Assembly: GCA_903830945.1 (NCBI GenBank)
Contig: CAIKVT010000029.1
Coordinates: 124,001 to 188,000 of the forward strand
Direction: 5' to 3'
Origin: an uncultured Elusimicrobia bacterium
GTDB taxonomy: Bacteria > Elusimicrobiota > Elusimicrobia > UBA1565 > UBA9628
DNA: 64,000 nucleotides
Below are positions 25,170 to 32,629 of the stretch, one piece after another. The translations under genes were made by a program, and so were the position numbers. The notes under the pieces were generated by a model. That model saw nothing but the letters and a program-made list of their open reading frames with translations. It had not been told where the DNA came from and did no database searches. Each line of letters opens with the position of its first letter. Position 1 is the first letter of the stretch.

Positions 25170-26677
25170 ACCTGCACATCTCCCAGTTTATTGACGATCT
25201 TCATGCCGATGGCGATCCATATCGTGCAGAACATCAGCACGCAGACGCCCAGCGGCGTGAAGTAGAACTCCTTCATGGGGCCCGGCTGAAAAGCGAACAT
25301 GATGAAGAACATGACCCAGGGCATGACCCCCACCACGATAGCCTGGATGCGCTGCTGCGCGGTCATGGCCGCGGTCTTCTCGATGAGCTTGGTCTCCTCG
25401 CGGATATTCTCCACGATGCGATCGAAGATCTTGGTCAAGTTGCCCCCGACTTGGCGCTGGATGACCACGGCCTTGATCATATAGGAGAGGAGCCGGCTCT
25501 GCACGCGCTCCTCGACGCCCTCCAAAGAGCGCTCCAGGCTGGTCCCCAGCTGGTAATTCTTGATGCAGAGCCCGAATTCCTCGGAGATAGGCGGCTGCAG
25601 ATCCCGATGCACCAATTCGAGGCATTGAACGAGGTCGATGCCGGATTTGAGGCCGTTGGACATCAGGATCATGGCGTCCATGAGCTGAGCCTCGCATTTC
25701 ATGCCCCGCCGCCAGCGTATGTTGCGCAGCAGCCAGCCGGGCAGGATCAGCCCCGCGTAGATGCCGAAACCCGTAAAGATCAGGAAACCAAAAGGGTCGA
25801 AGGTCAGCAGGCCGATGAGAACGCCTATGACGGCCGGCCCGCCCACAAGATAATTAACTTTGATGGTGATGAACTGGCGCTCGTAGTCATGCGCCCACTG
25901 CTTGGCCTTGACCTTATAATCCTCGACGTACTTGGCGATACGCGCCTCGTTGAGCGCGCCCACGAACCAGAAGGCCGCAAAGAACATAGCGATGCCGGCC
26001 AACTTGAAGAGCATGGCCAGCGCCATAGCGGTCTTGCGGTCCCCCGGGGGCTCGGGCGGCGCGTAGCCCCGCGGCATGCGGTTCATGACGCGAAATGCAT
26101 TGTCGGTCAAGGCCCCGACGGCCAAGACCGCTTCCCTATAGCGCTCGGCATCCGCCGAAGTCAACGCGTCGATGACGCTGTCCATCTCCTTGAGGATAAG
26201 ATCGAAATCCGCCATCACCGCCCGGCCGCGACCTCCCAAAGAACTGCCCAGATGCGCGCGGTAGAGACGGTCTAAACACATCTGGAACCGGATGCGGTTG
26301 TCGGCGTAGTCTCGCACCAGCGCTCCGGGCTGGACCAGCTGGCCTCCGTCGGAAGGCAGAAAGGTCTTTCTGGTGAGCTCGAAGAACTCGTAGAGCACCG
26401 AGATCGGAGCCTGCCAGAGCTGAGCCTCGTTGATGACCCCTTCCTCCGGGTCCTGCCAAACCGGCCGCTTAAGCATGGCGTCCAAGGTCGAGTCGATCCA
26501 GGAGGGCACCGCCAGCCCCGGGTCCCGATCCTTCTTGAAGTAGTGGTAGATGATCTGGCTCTTGGCCTCGGCCCCCTCGGTCTTGTCCACCAGGAACTTG
26601 ACCTCCGCGGACGAGAAGATTTGCGCGCCCGCGGGCGCGGCTTGCAACCACAGGATGATGCAGAACCAGGCTCTCAT
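25166..26677 (-). CDS. tadB: TadB-like platform protein with extra exported N-terminal domain (503 aa)
   Basis: The C-terminal 300 residues are a TadB: membrane segments about 270-310, a T2SSF domain (about 340-460: LMDAMILMSNGLKSGIDLVQ, QVGGNLTKIFDRI) and closing segments 465-495. The first 200 residues are not part of the usual TadB: a signal-peptide-like start (1-19, AAPAGAQ) leads into a soluble, mainly helical domain (20-205), joined through a membrane segment (about 215-236). TadB proteins are normally near 300 residues, so this is an added periplasmic domain or a gene fusion. The ATG overlaps the stop of the tadZ-tadA gene as ATGA. The fused domain might contact the secretin or TPR protein (inference). 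Confidence 0.88.
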   Translation of the reverse strand: MRAWFCIILWLQAAPAGAQIFSSAEVKFLVDKTEGAEAKSQIIYHYFKKDRDPGLAVPSWIDSTLDAMLKRPVWQDPEEGVINEAQLWQAPISVLYEFFELTRKTFLPSDGGQLVQPGALVRDYADNRIRFQMCLDRLYRAHLGSSLGGRGRAVMADFDLILKEMDSVIDALTSADAERYREAVLAVGALTDNAFRVMNRMPRGYAPPEPPGDRKTAMALAMLFKLAGIAMFFAAFWFVGALNEARIAKYVEDYKVKAKQWAHDYERQFITIKVNYLVGGPAVIGVLIGLLTFDPFGFLIFTGFGIYAGLILPGWLLRNIRWRRGMKCEAQLMDAMILMSNGLKSGIDLVQCLELVHRDLQPPISEEFGLCIKNYQLGTSLERSLEGVEERVQSRLLSYMIKAVVIQRQVGGNLTKIFDRIVENIREETKLIEKTAAMTAQQRIQAIVVGVMPWVMFFIMFAFQPGPMKEFYFTPLGVCVLMFCTIWIAIGMKIVNKLGDVQV

Positions 26678-28947
26678 TTCGGCGCCGCCGCCGGGGGCAT
26701 TGGCGAGCCCCCGGAACCCTTCTTCTTCTTATGCTCCTCGCTCTCATACAACTCGCGCGGGACCACGAGGCCCTTGAGCTTGAACTCATCCTGGAAGCTC
26801 GGGATGTAGTCCTGGGCCGAGTAGAAGCCGACACTGCGGCCTTGTTCGTCGACGGACACCTGGCGGAAACGGAAAATGTCGCGGATCTTGACCTGGACCC
26901 CATCCTTGCCCGTGATCTCCGAGATGTAGGTGACGCGGCGCTTGCCGTCCGCAAAACGCGAGATCTGGACGATCAGGTGGACGGCGCTGGCGATCATGTC
27001 GATCAACACGCTCATGGGCAGTTCCGTGCCCGCGAAGAGGCACATGGCGGAAAGGCGCGAGATGGCGTCGGAGGGAGTGTTGGCATGGATGGTGGCCAAG
27101 GACCCTTCATGGCCGGTGTTCATGGCCTGCAGCATATCCAAGGCCTCGGCGCCGCGGCACTCCCCGACCACGATGCGGTCGGGGCGCATGCGCAGGCAGT
27201 TTTTGACCAGATCACGGATGGTGATCTCGCCCTTGCCCTCGATGTTGGGAGGACGACTCTCCAGCCTCACCCAGTGCTCCTGCATGAGCTTGAGCTCGGC
27301 CGTGTCCTCTACCGTCACGATGCGCTCGTCCTCCGGGATGAAGTTGGAGAGCATGTTGAGAAACGTGGTCTTGCCGGTGCCGGTGCCGCCCGAGATGATG
27401 ATATTCTTGCGCAGCAACACACAGCTCTTGAGGAACTCGATCATGTCCGGAGAGACCGAGCCGAAGCCGATGATCTGCTTATAAGTGAAGGGCTTTGCCG
27501 AAAAGCGCCGGATGGTCAAGCTGGGCCCGGAGACCGCCAGGGGCGCGATGATGGCGTTGACGCGCGAGCCGTCCTTGAGGCGCGCATCCACCAGGGGCAC
27601 CGACTCGTCGATGCGCCGGCCGATAGGGGCCACGATGCGCTTGATGACCTGGATGACCTGCTCGTCGCTGCGGAAACGATTGGGCAGGAGCACCAGTTTG
27701 CCGGCCCGCTCGATGTAGATATGATCGTAGGAATTGACCATGATCTCGTTGACGGTCGGGTCGCGCATGAGGGCCTGCAGAGGCCCCAGGCCCAGGATCT
27801 CATCGACCAGCTCGCCGACGAACTGTTCGCGCTGCGCTCGGGAGAGCGGCAGGTTGGCCTCCCGTTGCAGGAGGTTCTCGATGATCGATGAGACCTTCTT
27901 GCGATTCTCATCGTTCTGCCCCGCGTCGTCGGAGATGCGGATGCGCTCAGTTTCCATGGCGGAGACGACCTGCTTGTGCATCTTGGTCTTAAGTTCGTCC
28001 CAGAACTCCGGGATCGCCGGAGCGGACGTCGCCGCCGCGAACTTGGCCGGCGCCGCCGCAGCCTTCGGGACGGGGCCGCCGCCCTGAGGCTTCCAGAGGA
28101 AGTCGGAGCCCTCGCTGAACTCCTCGGCCGCCATGTAGCTCTCCCAAGATTTTTGGGTGGGCTTGATCTCCATGGTCCGGCCCAAGACAAAGCGCAGCGC
28201 CTTGACCCACTCGCTCTGCATATTCTCGACTATGAGGATCTTCTGGGTGTTGGCATACTCAGGCAGAAGGTCCTCCCAAGGCATGTAGGCCAGGACCTTC
28301 TTCTGCATGGCATTAAAGAATCGGTCGACCTCCTTAGGCGCCAGCGCCCCGGGGAGATTCGCCGCGTTGACAACGACCTCAAACTTTTCCAAGGGGAAGT
28401 GCAGGGCCTTGATCTCCTGGAACATATTATAGGTGGCCTCAAAATGAGCGCGCTGAGGCATGCAGGTCCAGAAAATGAGGTCGGCTAAATCGAAGGTGAA
28501 TATCTGCATCGGAAAAAACGGGTCCACATCAAGGAATAGGTCGTAGGCCTCGGCCAACGAGCCCAATATCTTCACCACCAGCTGCGGAGAAAGGCCCAGG
28601 ATCTCGGAGCGCTTGGCGGCCAGGGGCAGCAGGCCGACCCCCCACTGAGTCATTGGGATGCGGCCCCTGAGCAGCTTGCCAAGGCCGGTGGGGTTGTCTC
28701 CGACGAGCTGCGCCATGCTGGCCAAAGTCGGAGGATTGACCCCGAGCAGGAAGGATATATCATTGCGGCAGAGGGGATCCATGTGGACGATGATGACCTT
28801 CCGGTTCTGGCTGCCGGCCCAAGCCAAGGCCAGGTTGAGGCACAAAGTGCTCTTGCCGACCCCTTCCTTGGGGCCGGTGAACACGAGCACCCGACTCGGC
28901 TCCTTAGCGAGCCTCCCGGTCTCCGTCTCGGGCGTGACTTCTGCCAT
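26674..28947 (-). CDS. tadA: TadZ-TadA (CpaE-CpaF) fusion: localisation ATPase joined to pilus assembly ATPase (757 aa)
   Basis: Two Tad proteins in one chain. Residues 18-260 form a MinD/ParA-like domain with a deviant Walker [12 protein letters not shown] (25-35), like TadZ/CpaE, which places the system in the cell. A Pro/Ala linker (about 285-312) leads to a CpaF/TadA type secretion ATPase (about 315-735): Walker A GGTGTGKT (520-527), Asp box VTVEDTAEL (545-553), Walker [12 protein letters not shown] (591-601) and His box [11 protein letters not shown] (615-625). All are intact. A TadZ receiver domain is absent. The ATG has GGGGAG 8 nt upstream. In most loci tadZ and tadA are separate neighbours, so the fusion fixes a 1:1 ratio. 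Confidence 0.93.
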   Translation of the reverse strand: MAEVTPETETGRLAKEPSRVLVFTGPKEGVGKSTLCLNLALAWAGSQNRKVIIVHMDPLCRNDISFLLGVNPPTLASMAQLVGDNPTGLGKLLRGRIPMTQWGVGLLPLAAKRSEILGLSPQLVVKILGSLAEAYDLFLDVDPFFPMQIFTFDLADLIFWTCMPQRAHFEATYNMFQEIKALHFPLEKFEVVVNAANLPGALAPKEVDRFFNAMQKKVLAYMPWEDLLPEYANTQKILIVENMQSEWVKALRFVLGRTMEIKPTQKSWESYMAAEEFSEGSDFLWKPQGGGPVPKAAAAPAKFAAATSAPAIPEFWDELKTKMHKQVVSAMETERIRISDDAGQNDENRKKVSSIIENLLQREANLPLSRAQREQFVGELVDEILGLGPLQALMRDPTVNEIMVNSYDHIYIERAGKLVLLPNRFRSDEQVIQVIKRIVAPIGRRIDESVPLVDARLKDGSRVNAIIAPLAVSGPSLTIRRFSAKPFTYKQIIGFGSVSPDMIEFLKSCVLLRKNIIISGGTGTGKTTFLNMLSNFIPEDERIVTVEDTAELKLMQEHWVRLESRPPNIEGKGEITIRDLVKNCLRMRPDRIVVGECRGAEALDMLQAMNTGHEGSLATIHANTPSDAISRLSAMCLFAGTELPMSVLIDMIASAVHLIVQISRFADGKRRVTYISEITGKDGVQVKIRDIFRFRQVSVDEQGRSVGFYSAQDYIPSFQDEFKLKGLVVPRELYESEEHKKKKGSGGSPMPPAAAPK

Positions 28948-28959
28948 GATGGCGCTCCC

Positions 28960-29739
28960 CTACTTGACGATCTCCATGGTGATAAACAGGAACAGCGAGG
29001 ACTGCGTCTCCACAATGCTCGAACTGGTGAAGAGCAGTCCTAGAATCGGAATCCGGCCTATGTAGGGGACGCGCGTCTTGGTCACGTTCTTGGTGCTCGA
29101 TTTAAGCCCCCCCAAGACCAGCGTCTCGCCGCTCTTGATCTCGACCGAGGTCTGGAGCTGACGAGTGACGAAGGACGGCACGTCGGTTCCGCCCACGTGC
29201 ACGATCTTGGAGTAATCCGGATTGGAGACCTCAAGTTGCATCTCAGCGCGGATGGTGTCCTTCTTATTCGGGTTGATGACCGGCATGACATTAAGGATGA
29301 GTCCGTACTTCTTGAGCTCCACACCCACGCTGCCCGTGGCCCCGGTCACGGGATAAGGCTGCTCGCCTCCCACCACGAAATTGGCCTGCGAATTGGCCTG
29401 CACGATGACCTTAGGATTGGAAAGCATCTGCGCTTTGCCTTCAGTCTCCAGCATCTTCAACGTGGCCTGCAAGGCGGTCTGCCGGGCAAAGTCTCCCAGT
29501 TTGTAGATGCCGGGGATCTCTTTCTCCGCGAAAGTGATGCCCCCTTGGAAAGGCCCCCATGAGAACCCCATGTCGACTTCCTTGGAGCCGGACAGCTCCA
29601 CGATATCCGCCGAGACCGCCACGAGGGAATCCTCGGGCTGAGCCCAAAGCCGCGCGCCGCCGGTGAGCAGAGCCAACACCAGCACATGACCGACGACGCA
29701 CTTCCTGGAGAAGAACCGCACTGCCAGTTGTCTCAGCAT
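28960..29739 (-). CDS. Minimal secretin, RcpA/CpaC-like (259 aa)
   Basis: An outer-membrane secretin reduced to its core. A signal peptide (about 1-33, ending in RLWA-Q) is followed by about 60 residues and then the secretin beta domain (about 95-259), with the family signature near VPYIGRIPILGLLF and a C-terminus in beta strands (FLFITMEIVK). The N0/N1 and BON modules of RcpA/CpaC are absent, and the protein is about half the usual length. Ring formation may therefore depend on another periplasmic protein, such as the TadB N-domain, CpaB or the TPR protein (inference). No frameshift or second piece is seen upstream, where cpaB lies. Confidence 0.85.
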   Translation of the reverse strand: MLRQLAVRFFSRKCVVGHVLVLALLTGGARLWAQPEDSLVAVSADIVELSGSKEVDMGFSWGPFQGGITFAEKEIPGIYKLGDFARQTALQATLKMLETEGKAQMLSNPKVIVQANSQANFVVGGEQPYPVTGATGSVGVELKKYGLILNVMPVINPNKKDTIRAEMQLEVSNPDYSKIVHVGGTDVPSFVTRQLQTSVEIKSGETLVLGGLKSSTKNVTKTRVPYIGRIPILGLLFTSSSIVETQSSLFLFITMEIVK

Positions 29740-29782
29740 GATGTTGTACCGTTGCAGCTCAAGACGCCTCTACGCCTAGTCC

Positions 29783-29814
29783 GGCCCCTGCCCTTATCGA
29801 AGAGGGCAGGGACC
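29783..29814 (-). other. Intergenic hairpin between cpaB and the secretin gene
   Basis: A perfect 9-bp stem CCCTGCCCT/AGGGCAGGG with an 8-nt loop, in a 103-nt gap. It has no T-run on the minus strand, so it looks more like an mRNA stability or attenuation element than a terminator. Confidence 0.45.
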
Positions 29815-29842
29815 GCGCGACAGCTTCATCCTTACGCGCGCC

Positions 29843-30598
29843 TTACTTGAACAGCTTGCGGAAACTCGCCATCTCCATCGGATGCATCTCCACGTCACCC
29901 AACCCCCGCAGAACCACGGTCGTGTCGCCCTGCTTCATGGCCAAAGACAGGTACTGCGCCTCGTTGGGATTGAGCGCGAGCGCGATCATGGCTTTCTCCG
30001 AGAAGGCCGCGGTCTTGTCCTCTTTATCCGTCGAGACCTTGGCCTGCTTTGCGTTCATCCCCTGGCCGAGGTTCGTCCCTACCGCGATGACCAGGACGTT
30101 CTGCAGGATGGTTGCCGTCACCCGCTCCTTACGGCCGTCCGCCATCACGGCCTCGAAGGTCACCAGGACGTCCACGCGGTCGCCCGGCTTGATGAGGGCT
30201 TTGAGCTCGTTCTCGATCCCGAGAATGGCGCCGCGATAGCCCGGCGGGATTTTGACGCTCAGGCCGGCCTCGGGAGACAGCGAGATCAACGCCGACTGGG
30301 TGATCTGGTTCCCCTTGGGAACGCGCACCCTGGTCACCAGGTTGGCGATGAGCTTAATATCAGCCGGAGTCTTGACCTCGAAAGCGTCCTGCTCCATAAA
30401 CTTGCGTGGGATCTGCATCGGCTCGACCATCTCTTCCTTGAGCACGGTGCGCTCAGGGATGTCCACGCGGGCTTGCAGGACCTGGCCGGTCTCATAGGCC
30501 GAGGAGAGCGCCCGCTCCTTACTGGTGAGCACCATCAGGTAGAAGATGGCGGCCCCCATGGCTAGAACCATCGGCACCAATATCCCTTTCTTTTCCAT
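29843..30598 (-). CDS. cpaB: CpaB/RcpC-like pilus assembly protein (251 aa)
   Basis: Tad accessory protein of the periplasm. An N-terminal membrane anchor (about 5-24) is followed by a SAF domain (about 38-105: VLQARVDIPERTVLKEEMVE, VPKGNQITQSAL) and a C-terminal beta domain (110-250: PPGYRGAILGIENELKALIK, PGDRVDVLVTF), as in CpaB/RcpC. Length is normal. The start is the ATG at 30598, two nucleotides after the stop of the TadE-like gene; a longer frame to 30682 is the shadow of that gene. It probably contacts the secretin just downstream. Confidence 0.9.
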   Translation of the reverse strand: MEKKGILVPMVLAMGAAIFYLMVLTSKERALSSAYETGQVLQARVDIPERTVLKEEMVEPMQIPRKFMEQDAFEVKTPADIKLIANLVTRVRVPKGNQITQSALISLSPEAGLSVKIPPGYRGAILGIENELKALIKPGDRVDVLVTFEAVMADGRKERVTATILQNVLVIAVGTNLGQGMNAKQAKVSTDKEDKTAAFSEKAMIALALNPNEAQYLSLAMKQGDTTVVLRGLGDVEMHPMEMASFRKLFK

Positions 30599-30600
30599 AG

Positions 30601-31059
30601 TTAGTAGGCCAGCGGTCGTTCGATGGGCATACGCACCGTCGCCCATATCGTGCACGAGCCCCCGCCCGGCCCCTTCGGGCAAAGAGGCTTCGACGACATC
30701 AAGATGCTGCTCAACGGGAAGACAAACTTGATCGGGTTGCTCCCCGTCACCACGAGGTCCGCGTTGGTGATCTGTGCCTGCGTGTCCTGGAAGGAGTGAT
30801 AGTCCACGCTGCAGGAGACGCTCGCGGACTGCAGAATCCGTTTCATCAGAGGCACCAAGCGGCCGCAGTCAGACATCACCGTGCCCAATGAAGTCACTTG
30901 AGTCATCGCCCCGATACGAGCCACTTCATAGGTGGCGTGATTGAGCAGGATCATCTGAAACGACATATAGCCCATCTCCATGATCGTAAAGACGATGGTC
31001 AGAAAAACGGGCAGGACAAGGAGCATCTCCACGAGCACCTGCGCTGGGTGCCGACGCAT
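30601..31059 (-). CDS. TadE-like minor pilin (152 aa)
   Basis: Pseudopilin of the Tad core. A short leader MRRHPA precedes QVLVEMLLVLPVFLTIVFTI, the TadE pattern with Glu at position 5 of the hydrophobic stretch; note Ala rather than Gly at the predicted cleavage point. The rest is a periplasmic domain with Cys near DCGRL, VSCSV and SKPLCPKG. I prefer the ATG at 31059. An in-frame GTG at 31125 with GGAGGG upstream would add 22 residues but would place a strong hairpin (31078-31099) inside the coding region. Confidence 0.78.
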   Translation of the reverse strand: MRRHPAQVLVEMLLVLPVFLTIVFTIMEMGYMSFQMILLNHATYEVARIGAMTQVTSLGTVMSDCGRLVPLMKRILQSASVSCSVDYHSFQDTQAQITNADLVVTGSNPIKFVFPLSSILMSSKPLCPKGPGGGSCTIWATVRMPIERPLAY

Positions 31060-31077
31060 CTCCTTACGGCACCCAGC

Positions 31078-31150
31078 ACCGTGGGCTACCGCCCACGGTC
31101 CCGCTTCCAATCCCTTCGTCGACACGATCCCTCCCCGCGGCCCTCGCGGG
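31078..31150 (-). other. Pair of hairpins between the Flp-like pilin and the TadE-like gene
   Basis: A 9-bp perfect stem ACCGTGGGC/GCCCACGGT with a 4-nt loop (31078-31099), and a 6-bp stem CCCGCG/CGCGGG (31134-31150). There is no T-run. Such hairpins after a major pilin gene often reduce read-through or stabilise the pilin mRNA; here that is inference. Confidence 0.45.
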
Positions 31151-31195
31151 TCCGCGTCCCTGCGCCCGACGACGACGGATGCAGCCTGGGAGCTC

Positions 31196-31399
31196 TTAAT
31201 TACTGCTCGAACCCAACGAACCGGCGGCGCCGGAGATCATGGTCTGGATCTGACTGAAAAGGCCCGGCATGAACCGCTTGAGCGCCACCCCGGCCACCAG
31301 CACGACGCCGACGACCACGGTGAGCATCAGCAGGTACTCGACGGTGTTCTGCCCCTTGCGGCTCTTAAGCCATACGCGCGTCGCTTTCAGCTTCCTCAT
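31196..31399 (-). CDS. Flp-like pilin (67 aa)
   Basis: A small prepilin, likely the major pilus subunit. Leader of 16 residues ending SRKG, then QNTVEYLLMLTVVVGVVL: class III signal with cleavage between Gly and Gln, Glu and Tyr at positions 5-6 of the mature chain, as in Flp pilins. The mature protein is about 50 residues, ending in a Gly/Ser-rich tail. AAGGAG lies 9 nt before the ATG. It sits between another pilin-like gene and the TadE-like gene. Processing would need a TadV-like peptidase, which is not in this window. Confidence 0.85.
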   Translation of the reverse strand: MRKLKATRVWLKSRKGQNTVEYLLMLTVVVGVVLVAGVALKRFMPGLFSQIQTMISGAAGSLGSSSN

Positions 31400-31420
31400 C
31401 GTTTCGCTCTCCTTGCACGA

Positions 31421-31603
31421 TCAATAATATGTCATCAGGATCTTCTTACCGGCCAGGATGAACAACAGCTTCAACTGCCCCTGGATGAACCCGTACATGG
31501 CCGCAAAACAAGTCACCAAGACCATTGTGGTCAGGATGTATTCGACCGCAGCCTGTCCCGGCCGAGCCATCCGACTCATTGCCTTGAGGGCCATCTTCGT
31601 CAT
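31421..31603 (-). CDS. Small Flp-like prepilin, first gene of the Tad operon (up to 60 aa)
   Basis: A second small prepilin. The motif PG then QAAVEYILTTMVLV shows the class III cleavage site and the Glu-Tyr pair. The mature chain is about 45 residues with a basic C-terminus (GKKILMTYY). The reading frame opens with an ATG at 31603, but the strong promoter at 31606-31634 would start transcription near 31599, so the true start is more likely one of the in-frame ATGs at 31594, 31579 or 31570; the last has AAGG 9 nt upstream. It may be a minor pilin or an alternative major subunit. Confidence 0.78.
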   Translation of the reverse strand: MTKMALKAMSRMARPGQAAVEYILTTMVLVTCFAAMYGFIQGQLKLLFILAGKKILMTYY

Positions 31604-31605
31604 TG

Positions 31606-31634
31606 AGTGTACCAGCCATGCTTTTCCTTGTCAA
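31606..31634 (-). promoter_or_regulatory. Sigma70-type promoter of the pilin-Tad operon
   Basis: On the minus strand: TTGACA, 17-nt spacer, TACACT, in an AT-rich gap (31604-31654). This is the main promoter candidate for the pilin, cpaB, secretin, tadZ-tadA, tadB and tadC genes. It shares the TATTGACA context with the promoters at 2649 and 5243. Confidence 0.8.
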
Positions 31635-31654
31635 TAACCGATTTATTAATAATA

Positions 31655-32629
31655 TTAAAATTTCACCTTGAACGAGAATTGGTCCACGGTGCCGAGAGCG
31701 CCATAAGGAACGTAAGCATAGTCCAAAGCGATGCCGTACCCGAAGGCCCGCGAGGTGAACAACCCGAAACCGAACGAAATGCCGGCGGCCCGATCCAGGC
31801 GCAGGCTCTTAAGCATTCCGTCGAAACTCTGCCCCAGGCTGTCCGCGTTGTAGTATCCCGCCCGGAACGTGACCTGGCCGACGTCGAGATACTGCTCCGG
31901 GAGCAGGAACTCCCCGCCCACTCCGAAATGGGATCCCGAATCGGCCGCCTGGTTGAGTTCGAGCCCGATGTTGAAGAAGTCTCCTAACCGCAACGCCGCG
32001 CCGCCCCGGGTGGTGGACGGCACGTTTTCCTTATTAGTCCCAAAATTCTGCATCGCGAATCCCAAGGTCAACACGCTGTTGGGCTTGAGCAGGACGCCGA
32101 GATCACCGACGACCGTGTCGTGAACGGAACTGGCGATGTCCTCATGGACCACGCGCAGCGTGCCGCCCAGGAACAACTTCTCATACCAGAACGAGCGCGC
32201 CATGCCGATGGAGCCGAAGCCGTCGCGCACATTGACGTTCTCACCGGTCTGGGGTATGCCTTTAGCGTCGCGCACGTCGAATCCCGAGACGCTCAAATAA
32301 GCGATATTGGCGCCCCAGACCGTGCGGCCAAGGGGATGGGCGTAGCCCAAGTAAAGGGGCGAGTCAGTGTCCTGGACGTAGCGCAGATAGGAATAGACCA
32401 CCTCTTTCTGCTGAGTCAGAGCCAAGCCGGCGGGGTTCCAGGTCAAGGCATCGGCACCCTCGGCCAAAGCCACGTAGGCCTGGCCCAGAGCCTGGGCCCG
32501 CGCCGAGCCCTGCTGGAGCTTCATGAACTGGGCGCCGCCGGTGCCGGCTTGGTCGGACACGGCCCAAGCCGCCGCCGGGCCGCTGAGCAGCCAGGCGCAT
32601 GCGAGTAGGGCCATTCTCCCGAGTTTCAT
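31655..32629 (-). CDS. PorV/PorQ-like outer-membrane beta-barrel protein (324 aa)
   Basis: Signal peptide about 1-23 (ending AWA-V). The start of the mature chain, GGAQFMKLQQGSARAQALGQ, followed by AYVALAEGADALTWNPAGLAL, is the hallmark of PorV/PorQ (FadL-like) barrels. Alternating strands fill the rest, and the chain ends in FSFKVKF with a terminal Phe, as expected for an outer-membrane barrel. PorV shuttles type IX secretion cargo in Bacteroidota; in other phyla its role is less clear. Its ATG overlaps the stop of the giant FlgD-Ig gene as ATGA, which makes the two a likely cargo and partner pair (inference). Confidence 0.85.
   Translation of the reverse strand: MKLGRMALLACAWLLSGPAAAWAVSDQAGTGGAQFMKLQQGSARAQALGQAYVALAEGADALTWNPAGLALTQQKEVVYSYLRYVQDTDSPLYLGYAHPLGRTVWGANIAYLSVSGFDVRDAKGIPQTGENVNVRDGFGSIGMARSFWYEKLFLGGTLRVVHEDIASSVHDTVVGDLGVLLKPNSVLTLGFAMQNFGTNKENVPSTTRGGAALRLGDFFNIGLELNQAADSGSHFGVGGEFLLPEQYLDVGQVTFRAGYYNADSLGQSFDGMLKSLRLDRAAGISFGFGLFTSRAFGYGIALDYAYVPYGALGTVDQFSFKVKF

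Noticed and set aside
24259-25179. N-terminal extension that would fuse about 300 Arg/His/Pro-rich residues to the TPR protein
   Set aside because: It is tadC read out of frame. The real start at 24258 has a signal peptide and overlaps the tadC stop.
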